Of a stretch of DNA of 64,000 nt, positions 50,215 to 57,197 are shown piece after piece; position 1 is the stretch's first letter; every line of letters starts with the position of its first letter. The notes under the pieces were generated by a model. That model saw nothing but the letters and a program-made list of their open reading frames with translations, ran no database searches and was not told the origin of the DNA. The stretch is taken from assembly GCA_035649635.1 (NCBI GenBank), contig DASRJE010000190.1, positions 1 to 64,000 of the forward strand, written 5' to 3'. This DNA comes from Gp6-AA40 sp035649635. Its GTDB lineage: Bacteria > Acidobacteriota > Vicinamibacteria > Vicinamibacterales > UBA2999. The position numbers and the translations under genes are program-made.

Positions 50215-51011
50215 GCCGCGCGCTGGTTGTTATCGTCGCGTCGATGTTCATCGCTGTCGGGTTCGCACGCGTCGATGCGCAGCGCGGAAATCCACAACCG
50301 CCGCGCGCACCGAAAGCCGCCGCGCCGATCGATCTGACGGGGTACTGGGTTTCGATCGTGACTCAGGACTGGCGCTGGCGCATGGTGACGCCAAGGAAAG
50401 GCGACTACCAGGGCGTTCCTCTGACCCCCGCGGCCGCAAAGGTTGCCGACGCCTGGGATCCGGCGAAAGACGAAGCCGCCGGCCTGCAGTGCAAGTCATA
50501 CGGTGCGCCCGCGCTGATGAGCGTGCCCGGCCGTATTCACGTCACCTGGCAGGACGACAACACGCTCAAGGTGGATGCCGACGCGGGGACGCAGACTCGA
50601 ATCTTGCGATTTGGTGCCGCACAAACGGCGGCCAACACGCCGCGGACCTGGCAGGGCGTCTCGCAAGCGGAGTGGCTGATGCCGCGCCCTAACGTGCCGC
50701 TGCAGCTCCGACCGGCGGAACGCGTCGCGGATACACCGCCGATTCGTCCGGCTGGCGGATCGCTTCAAGTCGTAACCAAAAATCTCCGTGCGGGATACCT
50801 GCGGAAGAACGGCGTCCCTTATAGCGAGAGCGCCGTGATGACCGAGTTCTGGGATCTCTACAAGCGGCCGAACGGTGAGGAGTGGCTCACGATCACGACG
50901 GAGATCGAGGATCCTCAGTATCTGCGCAACACAAGACGGGTGGCGCCGGTCTTCAAGAAGGAAGCTGATGGCAGTAAATGGGACCCGACTCCTTGCTCAA
51001 CTACATGGTAA
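50211..51011 (+). CDS. Secreted hypothetical protein
   Basis: The 266-aa protein has a signal peptide (ALVVIVASMFIAVGFARVDA) and begins its mature part with APIDLTGYWVSIVTQDWRW, a lipocalin-like opening. Later motifs are RIHVTWQDDNTLKVDADAGT and GVPYSESAVMTEFWDLYK. Its start overlaps the MBL-like gene (ATGA), so the two are translated together. The next gene encodes another IDLTGTWQ-type protein. They look like members of one secreted family that is abundant in this lineage; no function is known. Confidence 0.75.
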   Translation: MSRALVVIVASMFIAVGFARVDAQRGNPQPPRAPKAAAPIDLTGYWVSIVTQDWRWRMVTPRKGDYQGVPLTPAAAKVADAWDPAKDEAAGLQCKSYGAPALMSVPGRIHVTWQDDNTLKVDADAGTQTRILRFGAAQTAANTPRTWQGVSQAEWLMPRPNVPLQLRPAERVADTPPIRPAGGSLQVVTKNLRAGYLRKNGVPYSESAVMTEFWDLYKRPNGEEWLTITTEIEDPQYLRNTRRVAPVFKKEADGSKWDPTPCSTTW

Positions 51012-51116
51012 GTGTAGGTCAAAGGGCAAAGGTCAAAAGTTAGGGCAAAGGTTTTCAGGTGCCAGGGTCAAAGTGTGCAACGTACAAAGCACAAGGTGCA
51101 AAGTCCCAGGGGCGAT

Positions 51117-52139
51117 ATGGAAATGCGGTCTAAATCAGGTTTGTTAGCAATACTCGCTGTCGTGGTGTTGTCGGCGGCACCGGTCTACGCCCAGATCGAT
51201 CTCACCGGCACCTGGCAGCGTGTGGGACAGAACGACAACGGTGCCTCGCGGGAACCGGTCGATCTCCTGGGCATGCCGTTCAGCGCTGATGGCCGGGCGA
51301 AGGCGCTGAGCTACGACATCGCGGCCCTCTCAGCGACCGAGCGCCAGTGCCAGATGTACCCGCCGATCTACGCCATCGTCGGCCCGTTCCCGCTGCAGTT
51401 CACCATGGTGCCGGACCCGGTCACCCAGAGGCTGCTTGCGTGGAAGATCGCGGGGTGGGGTGATCGCGACGAGACGGTGATCTGGATGGACGGACGGCCG
51501 CATCCGTCGAAGAACGCTCCGCACTCGCACGGCGGCTTCACCACCGGCGAGTGGGAGGGCGACACGCTGACGGCCGTCACCACACACTTCAAGCTCGGCG
51601 ACATCAAGCGCCACCGCGGCTTCAACAGCGATCGAGCGACGCTGACCTATCGTTTCAACCGGCACGGCGACACGCTCACTGTCACGGGCATCCTCGAGGA
51701 TCCCGTGTATATGGCGGAGCCGTACGTGTTGACCGAGGTCTACCGCCTCACGACCAACCCGAACAACTTCCCGCTGACCGCGTGTGAGCCGATCGAGGAG
51801 CTACCGATTCTTCACGAGAATCCCGCGCTCGTTCCACACTACCTGCCGGGCAAACATCCCGCGATGAACGAAGTGACGGAGCACTACAACATCCCGCTCG
51901 AGGCAGTGGTCGGCGGACCAGAGACGATGTATCCGGAATACCGGAAGAAGCTCAAAGACAAGTACGTGATGCCGCCGCCGTGCACGGAAGGATGCGGTCG
52001 TCCGCCCGCCCCTGGCCAAGGTCGGGGACAGGGTCAGGGCCTGAACCAGCAAGGTGAGCCTCCGGCCGGGGGCCGAGGCGCTGCTCCTGCAGGTGGCAGA
52101 GGTGCCGGCGCTGGCGGTGGCGCGGCGCCGCCCAAGTAA
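51117..52139 (+). CDS. Secreted hypothetical protein with Gly/Pro/Arg-rich tail
   Basis: The 340-aa protein has a signal peptide (LLAILAVVVLSAAPVYAQ), then IDLTGTWQRVGQNDNGASRE, HSHGGFTTGEWEGDTLTAVT, FKLGDIKRHRGFNSDRATLT and FPLTACEPIEELPI. After a Cys pair (PPPCTEGCGRPP) it ends in a low-complexity GGRGAAPAGGRG-type tail. It follows the similar gene at 50211 after a 105-bp gap of AAAGG-rich repeats. AGGGG precedes the ATG. It resembles its neighbour in the DLTGxW start. Role unknown. Confidence 0.8.
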   Translation: MEMRSKSGLLAILAVVVLSAAPVYAQIDLTGTWQRVGQNDNGASREPVDLLGMPFSADGRAKALSYDIAALSATERQCQMYPPIYAIVGPFPLQFTMVPDPVTQRLLAWKIAGWGDRDETVIWMDGRPHPSKNAPHSHGGFTTGEWEGDTLTAVTTHFKLGDIKRHRGFNSDRATLTYRFNRHGDTLTVTGILEDPVYMAEPYVLTEVYRLTTNPNNFPLTACEPIEELPILHENPALVPHYLPGKHPAMNEVTEHYNIPLEAVVGGPETMYPEYRKKLKDKYVMPPPCTEGCGRPPAPGQGRGQGQGLNQQGEPPAGGRGAAPAGGRGAGAGGGAAPPK

Positions 52140-52163
52140 GTCCTGCTCACGCGGTTACGTAGC

Positions 52164-52209
52164 GGCGGGTCTTTAGAGACCCGCCGTTCAGGTCCGGCTA
52201 AAGCCGGAC
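52164..52209. repeat. Two adjacent intergenic hairpins of different stem type
   Basis: GGCGGGTCTTTAGAGACCCG (52164 onward, stem closing at 52185) and GTCCGGCTAAAGCCGGAC (52192-52209) lie side by side. They start with CGTAGC and end with ACTACG. The pair sits between two convergent gene ends. Confidence 0.85.
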
Positions 52210-52224
52210 ACTACGTTTACCGTA

Positions 52225-52698
52225 TCAATAAAATCCGATGCCGCGGCCCATGACGCCGACGCCGGACCACAGCAGCACCGACATGACTGCCACTGCCTTT
52301 GCCACCATCGAGTTGGCGCGCACGTCGTCACCTAGCGCGACGCGCTGGCGAACGAAGAAGGTGAAAAGCAGTGCAGCTGCGAGGAAGTACATCTTCAGGC
52401 GGAACGCTTCGTTGAAGTAGTACTTCGAAAACGCCAGCGAGGCCATGAGCGGAATGCCCGTGAGGAACATGGCGACGACGCTGCCAATCAACCACGGTCG
52501 CGCTTCAGTGGCCACTTCGGCGACACGCTGACGAGGAAACACCCAGCCCAGCATCCGCAAATCAACGACAAGGACTGCACCGCCGATCACGGCAAGCGCC
52601 AACAGATGCCCGGCCTCGAAAGCAGCAAAGGCCCAAAGAGAGTTGTTCACTGACGTGCCGAGCCACGAGTGCTCGAGCCACTGAAAGAACGGGGACAT
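52225..52698 (-). CDS. DUF6644-like membrane protein, second copy
   Basis: The 157-aa protein starts MSPFFQWLEHSWLGTSVNNS (AGGAG upstream) and has four or five membrane helices, e.g. AFAAFEAGHLLALAVIGGAV and SVVAMFLTGIPLMASLAFSK. It shares its layout with the gene just upstream (52707-53216): an N-terminal FxQWLxxT/S, a His in a helix (EAGHLLAL, against ESVHVLTL) and PWLI or PWIT. A tandem duplicate of a small membrane oxidoreductase-like protein is inferred. The role is unknown. Confidence 0.75.
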   Translation of the reverse strand: MSPFFQWLEHSWLGTSVNNSLWAFAAFEAGHLLALAVIGGAVLVVDLRMLGWVFPRQRVAEVATEARPWLIGSVVAMFLTGIPLMASLAFSKYYFNEAFRLKMYFLAAALLFTFFVRQRVALGDDVRANSMVAKAVAVMSVLLWSGVGVMGRGIGFY

Positions 52699-52706
52699 GA
52701 GGACTC

Positions 52707-53216
52707 CTACACGAGCGGTGGAAACCAGTTGTACGCGACGAAGCGCCCAGTGACGACGATGGCTGCCCAGAGTGCAATGGAGGCCGCGCCGGCAAACTTG
52801 GCGGCACGCGGTGTGATCGCGGACGTATCCCACTCCACGATCCGCCGCTCGATGCCGAGGTGAAACGCCAGCGCATTGAGCAGCGCCAGGAACAGACCGA
52901 CGGCCTTGACGCGGAAGAAGATGTTGCCGAAAAAGCGTACCGGATCAGAGGCGAAGAGCAGCAGACCACTGATCACCATGAGCACAGCACCCACTGTGAT
53001 CCAGGGAATGAGCCGCGCCCAGACTTCCGACACCGCGATGCGACGCAGGGTGATGCCGAGCAGTCGCAGGTCCCACAGCAAAAGGAGGCCTATGAACATG
53101 CACAGAGTGAGAACGTGGACCGATTCAACGACTGGATAGATGTAGGTCGACTCACGGATTCCGGAACTGAACGGTGTGTTCGCGAGCCACTGACAGAATG
53201 AGAGCATCGTCGACAT
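52707..53216 (-). CDS. DUF6644-like membrane protein, first copy
   Basis: The 169-aa protein has five hydrophobic segments and starts MSTMLSFCQWLANTPFSSGI, with ESVHVLTLCMFIGLLLLWDL and WARLIPWITVGAVLMVISGL. Conserved in-membrane histidines could bind haem or a quinone, but this is speculative. It is followed 8 bp later by its paralog. In this lineage such pairs often accompany secreted proteins like DUF6152; a DUF6152 gene occurs at the window end but is not adjacent here. An in-frame ATG at 53207 is also possible. Confidence 0.75.
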   Translation of the reverse strand: MSTMLSFCQWLANTPFSSGIRESTYIYPVVESVHVLTLCMFIGLLLLWDLRLLGITLRRIAVSEVWARLIPWITVGAVLMVISGLLLFASDPVRFFGNIFFRVKAVGLFLALLNALAFHLGIERRIVEWDTSAITPRAAKFAGAASIALWAAIVVTGRFVAYNWFPPLV

Positions 53217-53309
53217 ACGTCGAGCGTAGGGCGACCACGGCGAGATGTACCTGAAGTCTTCTTAAATTCTTCGTCAGAGGACCGACTGCGCGAGGTTTGG
53301 AGCACGGCC

Positions 53310-53329
53310 GCGCAGCCTGAAGGCTGCGC
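53310..53329. repeat. Intergenic hairpin, stem GCGCAGCC
   Basis: GCGCAGCCTGAAGGCTGCGC is followed by TCTACG, with a TGAA loop. A partial copy (GCGCAGCCTGAAATCTGCGC) is at about 23834-23853. Confidence 0.75.
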
Positions 53330-53389
53330 TCTACGAGTGCCGGTGAGACGGTCTGATGATCGCTTTCTGAAGTGAAGCTGAAAAACGCG

Positions 53390-53863
53390 TCAGGAAAGCA
53401 GCAGCCGCTGATCGAAGACGGGACGCTTGCTACCGACGAGTACATCCCACCATTCGAAGTGCATGGCCATCAAGTGGTCGAGCTCGCGCGTTTCGGCGCT
53501 CGGCTCACTTTGATCGAGAGCGGGCATGCAGTAGGCGGCGTGCGGTGACGCTTCGAGCATGTGCAACACACCATCCGAGAAGCCGCCGCCGGCATAGGCG
53601 ATGCACCCGGCCATCGGGAACGCCTTGAGATCGTCGAGGGCGTACGGGATCTTCTCGTCGACGGTGCCGATGCTCTCCTGAAATTTGCATTCGATTGCGA
53701 ACGCGCGGTTGCTGCGTTCGCAGACGCAGAAGATGTCCACGTGCCGGTTCTTGCCAATGATGGTCTTGCCGATCTGGATTTCGCGGTACACCTTGAGGCC
53801 GCGATCCTCGAAACGCCGCGAGACGTAGAACGCAACGAGATCGGCGTACGCTGCGCCCGTCAT
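53390..53863 (-). CDS. PD-(D/E)XK endonuclease of a two-gene restriction-modification system
   Basis: The 157-aa protein starts MTGAAYADLVAFYVSRRFED. Its PD-(D/E)XK core is IGKNRHVDIFCVCERSNRA (Asp), followed by FAIECKFQ (ExK), with LKVYREIQIGKTI before it. It starts within the stop of the DNA methyltransferase gene (ATGA overlap), so the pair is a compact type II-like operon, R after M. The recognition sequence cannot be read from the protein. A mere accessory nuclease role is possible but less likely. Confidence 0.75.
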   Translation of the reverse strand: MTGAAYADLVAFYVSRRFEDRGLKVYREIQIGKTIIGKNRHVDIFCVCERSNRAFAIECKFQESIGTVDEKIPYALDDLKAFPMAGCIAYAGGGFSDGVLHMLEASPHAAYCMPALDQSEPSAETRELDHLMAMHFEWWDVLVGSKRPVFDQRLLLS

Positions 53864-54615
53864 CGCCGCGAACCCATGAGCGCAAGCAGATCGGTGTCGC
53901 CGGGCGAGATGACGTCTTCGGGCTGATGACCATCGCCGAACTTCCGCAACCGCTCGGCCGACCACCGAACGGCCTCAGGGTTGAGGTCGGTGCCGATGAA
54001 TCTGCGTCCCAGCTTCACGGCGGCAACCCCGACGCTGCCCGATCCCATGAACGGATCGGCGACGACGTCGCCTGCGTGTGAGCTTTGAGCTATGACGACT
54101 TCCGAAACTTTCACGGGTTTTTCGGCCGGATATCCGCGATGGATGCGCGGGACGGTGATGATGTCCGCGACACCGAGGTCATTCAAACGACGCTTGCCCT
54201 TCTCGAAAAACAGGATGAACTCGTATCGCGCGCGATAGTGATAGCCCATTCCAATCGCTCGCTTGTCCCACACGAGTGGCTTCCAGAATTTGAAGCCGGC
54301 GCGTTCGGCCTCCGGCTTCGCAATAAACATCGTCTCGGCGTCGCAGAAGAGATAGAAGTGCGTATCGGGCTTGAGCACCCGAAAGACCTCGGTGAACAGC
54401 TCGCCGAAACGAGCGTTGGGAAACACGCGAAACCAGTCGTTGCTCGACGCTTTGCTGTGCTTCAGTCTCGTTGTGGTGCCGACGGCGCGGTGTTTCTCGA
54501 GCGATTCGTACGCAGGATCGGTGACCACCAGGTCCACCGACTCGGTCGCCAGTTCACGCAACCAGTTGACGGCATCGAGCGCGGCGAGCTCGAAGAGAGG
54601 TTTCACGACGGGCAT
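53860..54615 (-). CDS. Site-specific DNA methyltransferase (N4/N6 amino type)
   Basis: The 251-aa protein has the catalytic motif IV TDPAY in ESVDLVVTDPAYESLEK and the SAM-binding motif I (DPFMGSGSVGVAAVKLGRRF) near the C-terminus, i.e. a beta-class order. WDKRAIGMGYHYRARYEFIL is a typical motif VII-VIII region. It methylates adenine (N6) or cytosine (N4). The start MPVVKPLF at 54615 is chosen. A GGGATCC-type heptad repeat lies just upstream. It overlaps the endonuclease gene, and two strong hairpins lie about 110-170 bp upstream. Confidence 0.88.
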   Translation of the reverse strand: MPVVKPLFELAALDAVNWLRELATESVDLVVTDPAYESLEKHRAVGTTTRLKHSKASSNDWFRVFPNARFGELFTEVFRVLKPDTHFYLFCDAETMFIAKPEAERAGFKFWKPLVWDKRAIGMGYHYRARYEFILFFEKGKRRLNDLGVADIITVPRIHRGYPAEKPVKVSEVVIAQSSHAGDVVADPFMGSGSVGVAAVKLGRRFIGTDLNPEAVRWSAERLRKFGDGHQPEDVISPGDTDLLALMGSRR

Positions 54616-54722
54616 TATAGGCTCTCTGAAAGCGGGATCCGGGACTCGGGATTCCGGGTTCATCCGGTCTGCGGATTCAAGTTCCGTTCGAAGCAGTATC
54701 GCGTGGTTCGGTGACAGAGCAG

Positions 54723-54786
54723 GTCACAGCAAGCGAGACTCCCCTTGCTTGCTGTGACAGCATCTTCTGCCCGCCCTCCGGGCGGG
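54723..54786. promoter_or_regulatory. Two strong inverted repeats upstream of the restriction-modification operon
   Basis: GTCACAGCAAGC (54723-54734) and GCTTGCTGTGAC (54747-54758) are a perfect 12-bp inverted repeat with a 12-nt loop. CCCGCCC-TCC-GGGCGGG (54770-54786) is a tight hairpin. They lie between the pgl stop and the methyltransferase start, so terminator (for pgl) and operator (for the R-M genes) roles are both possible. No T-tract is present. Confidence 0.6.
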
Positions 54787-54818
54787 CGGGACTCTTGAAG
54801 GCCGCTTCAGAGCTGGTC

Positions 54819-55577
54819 TCAAGTGTACGGAGTCGCGGGCTTCAAGAGTCTGGCGCCGGCCTCGTCATCGAGGAGCACCAACGAGCGCGCGGCGCGTTGG
54901 AGCACGAGCGACACCGGCAATCGGGAATGATCCTGCGTAAGCGCTTCGTGCATCACGGCAGCCTTTGACTCGCCGAGCGCCATCACGATCACGCGTTCGG
55001 CGCTCGTGAGGACGGGCAGCGTCATCGTCATTCGCTTCGGCGGCGGTTTGGGCGCGTCGACGATCGGCAGCACCAGCTTACGGTCCTCGGAGAGCGCCGC
55101 ATGACCCGGAAATAGTGACGCCACGTGACCATCGGGACCAACCCCCAGCAGCACCAGGTCGAGGCGTGGCTGAGCACCCAACACGCGCGTGATTTCGTCG
55201 CTGTATGCGTTGGCGGCGACGTCCAGGTCCGGATCGTCGGCAGGCATGCGATGGATATTCGACGGACGTGCGCCTGAGGCAGCGAGCCACAGGGAATGGG
55301 CAAGGGAGAAGTTAGAGTCAGGTGACGAGGGCGGGACCGAGCGTTCGTCTACCCAGAAGACGTGCGTCGCGCTCCAGTCGAAGGGCACGGTGGCCAGGGC
55401 TGGAAACCCATGAAGGCCCACCGAGCCTCCCGGTAACACCAAGGCGAAACGCCCTTGTCGAACCGTGGCGCGCGCGGCCTCCTCACGCGCATCGGTCGTC
55501 AGCCTGTCGAGCAGCAATGCCAGTGGGCCAACCAGGGTCTCCGAATCCCTGGCATTTTTGTCGGTGCGATCAGTCAT
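54819..55577 (-). CDS. pgl: 6-phosphogluconolactonase
   Basis: This 252-aa protein has the DevB/Pgl set: FALVLPGGSVGLHGFPAL, the metal/phosphate region VDERSVPPSSPDSNFSLA, LLGVGPDGHVASLFPGHAAL and the SAERVIVMALGESKAAV end. It hydrolyses 6-phosphogluconolactone, the second step of the oxidative pentose phosphate pathway. The partner enzyme gene zwf is divergent, 134 bp away. The ATG at 55577 is adjacent to the first GGTGCGATC repeat unit (55561-55571), so the first codons of pgl are encoded inside the repeat array. Confidence 0.93.
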   Translation of the reverse strand: MTDRTDKNARDSETLVGPLALLLDRLTTDAREEAARATVRQGRFALVLPGGSVGLHGFPALATVPFDWSATHVFWVDERSVPPSSPDSNFSLAHSLWLAASGARPSNIHRMPADDPDLDVAANAYSDEITRVLGAQPRLDLVLLGVGPDGHVASLFPGHAALSEDRKLVLPIVDAPKPPPKRMTMTLPVLTSAERVIVMALGESKAAVMHEALTQDHSRLPVSLVLQRAARSLVLLDDEAGARLLKPATPYT

Positions 55578-55658
55578 GTTCGCCGGTGCGATCGGGGATC
55601 ATTATCGGTGCGATCCCGTTACTTGTCGGTGCGGTTGCCGATCCTCGTCGGTGCGGTC
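55561..55658. repeat. Phased array of five TCGGTGCGATC units between pgl and zwf
   Basis: Units start at 55561, 55583, 55605, 55626 and 55648, i.e. every 21-22 bp, about two helical turns. The first three have TCGGTGCGATC or CCGGTGCGATC. The last two read TCGGTGCGGT(T/C). Three more copies follow zwf (57130-57186). Confidence 0.85.
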
Positions 55659-55711
55659 AGCGACCAGCAGTAGAGATCCTATACTTGCTTTTTCGCCTGG
55701 AAGGAATCGCA

Positions 55712-57115
55712 ATGCGTGAACCGTCTGACGCTCTCGTGATCTTTGGCATCACTGGAGACCTTGCGTACAAGAAGATCTTTCCCGCGCTGCAGGCGCTCGT
55801 CAGGCGCGGACGACTGACGGTACCCATCATCGGCGTGGCCCGCGCGGGAACGCTCGAGGCGCTGATCGAGCGCGCCCGCAACAGCCTGAAAGAAGACGGG
55901 AGCTTCGACGCGACCGCCTTCGACAAGTTCACCGCACTACTTCGGTTCGTCTCGGGTGACTATAACGATGGCAGCATCTTCGTGAAGCTTCGTGAGGCAC
56001 TCGGAGACGCGCACCGGCCGGTGCTCTACCTTGCCATACCACCCACGGCTTTCCCCGTCGTCATCAAACACCTGTCGACATTCCACTGCTGCCCGACAGG
56101 CGCGCGCGTGATCGTCGAGAAACCGTTCGGTCGCGACCTGCAGTCGGCACGTGAGCTCAACGCCACGCTGCGAGCCGCCTTTCCTGAGGAGTCGATCTTC
56201 CGCATCGATCACTACCTCGGAAAAGAGCCGGTGCAGAACATGCTGTACTTCAGGTTTGCCAACGCATTCCTCGAACCGATCTGGAACCGTTATCACGTTG
56301 ACCACGTGCAGATCACGATGGCCGAGCACATCGGAGTTGTCGGAAGAGGCGCCTTCTACGAAGAGACCGGGGTCATTCGAGACGTAATCCAGAATCACCT
56401 GCTGCAGATGGCGAGCTACCTCGCCATGGAGGCGCCATCGTCGACCTACCCCGAAGCCGTGCGCGACGAACAAGCGAAGGTGCTGCGAACGGTCAGGCCC
56501 TTGGCGACTGACGATCTCGTGCTCGGTCAGTTTCGCGGCTATCGCAGTGAACCTCAGGTTGCACCTGATTCCAAGGTTCCGACCTTCGCGGCAATGCGAC
56601 TCTTCATCGATTCGTGGCGATGGGAAGGCGTGCCTTTCTACGTGCGCGCGGGAAAGTGCCTGCAGGCGACCTCAACGGAGATCATCGTCAATCTCAAAGA
56701 GGCGCCGCCGGTGGTGTTTCACGAGACGTCGCATGGCGACAACTACGTCCGGTTCACATTGGCGCCGAACGTGGCCATCGACATCGGCGCGTCGGCCAAG
56801 CGTCCCGGAGAAGGAATGACTGGCGAGGCGGTGACGCTCTCCGTCGTGGCGACGGAGATGCAGGGGCAGGGGACGCGACTCGGCCCGTATGAGCGGTTAC
56901 TGGGCGACGCAATGATCGGCGACGCGACGCTCTTCGCTCGGCAGGACGTTGTCGAAGCCGCGTGGGCCATCGTCGATCCGATTTTGAACGTGCCGGTCAT
57001 GCCCTCTCCGTACGACTGCGGGAGCTGGGGTCCGCCCGAGGCCGATCGCCTTGTGGCGCACATCGGCGGCTGGATGCCGACCGCCACGATGGCACCGCAA
57101 GCTGTCGCGGACTAG
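55712..57115 (+). CDS. zwf: Glucose-6-phosphate 1-dehydrogenase
   Basis: The 467-aa protein has the NADP site VIFGITGDLAYKKIFPAL, the catalytic RIDHYLGKE and VIVEKPFGRDL, with the C-terminal GMTGEAVTLSVV region. It oxidises glucose 6-phosphate to the lactone, providing NADPH. The ATG at 55712 follows GGAAGGAA. The gene is flanked on both sides by GGTGCGATC repeats and is divergent from pgl, so one control region probably serves both. It lacks the usual neighbours gnd and tal. Confidence 0.95.
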   Translation: MREPSDALVIFGITGDLAYKKIFPALQALVRRGRLTVPIIGVARAGTLEALIERARNSLKEDGSFDATAFDKFTALLRFVSGDYNDGSIFVKLREALGDAHRPVLYLAIPPTAFPVVIKHLSTFHCCPTGARVIVEKPFGRDLQSARELNATLRAAFPEESIFRIDHYLGKEPVQNMLYFRFANAFLEPIWNRYHVDHVQITMAEHIGVVGRGAFYEETGVIRDVIQNHLLQMASYLAMEAPSSTYPEAVRDEQAKVLRTVRPLATDDLVLGQFRGYRSEPQVAPDSKVPTFAAMRLFIDSWRWEGVPFYVRAGKCLQATSTEIIVNLKEAPPVVFHETSHGDNYVRFTLAPNVAIDIGASAKRPGEGMTGEAVTLSVVATEMQGQGTRLGPYERLLGDAMIGDATLFARQDVVEAAWAIVDPILNVPVMPSPYDCGSWGPPEADRLVAHIGGWMPTATMAPQAVAD

Positions 57116-57129
57116 ATCGCGGATTCTTG

Positions 57130-57186
57130 TTGGTGCGATCCTGCTGATGCTTGTCAGTGCGATCAGCAATCCGCGTCGGTGCGATC
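57130..57186. repeat. Three further GGTGCGATC-type units downstream of zwf
   Basis: Units at 57130-57140 (TTGGTGCGATC), 57154-57164 (TCAGTGCGATC) and 57176-57186 (TCGGTGCGATC) keep a 22-24-bp spacing. They lie between the zwf stop and the end of the convergent ExeA-like gene. Confidence 0.8.
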
Positions 57187-57197
57187 ACCGATCAGAT

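Noticed and set aside
55561..55658. A CRISPR array
   Set aside because: The repeated core is only 9-11 bp with 10-11-bp gaps, and no cas genes are present. The spacing fits phased binding sites better.
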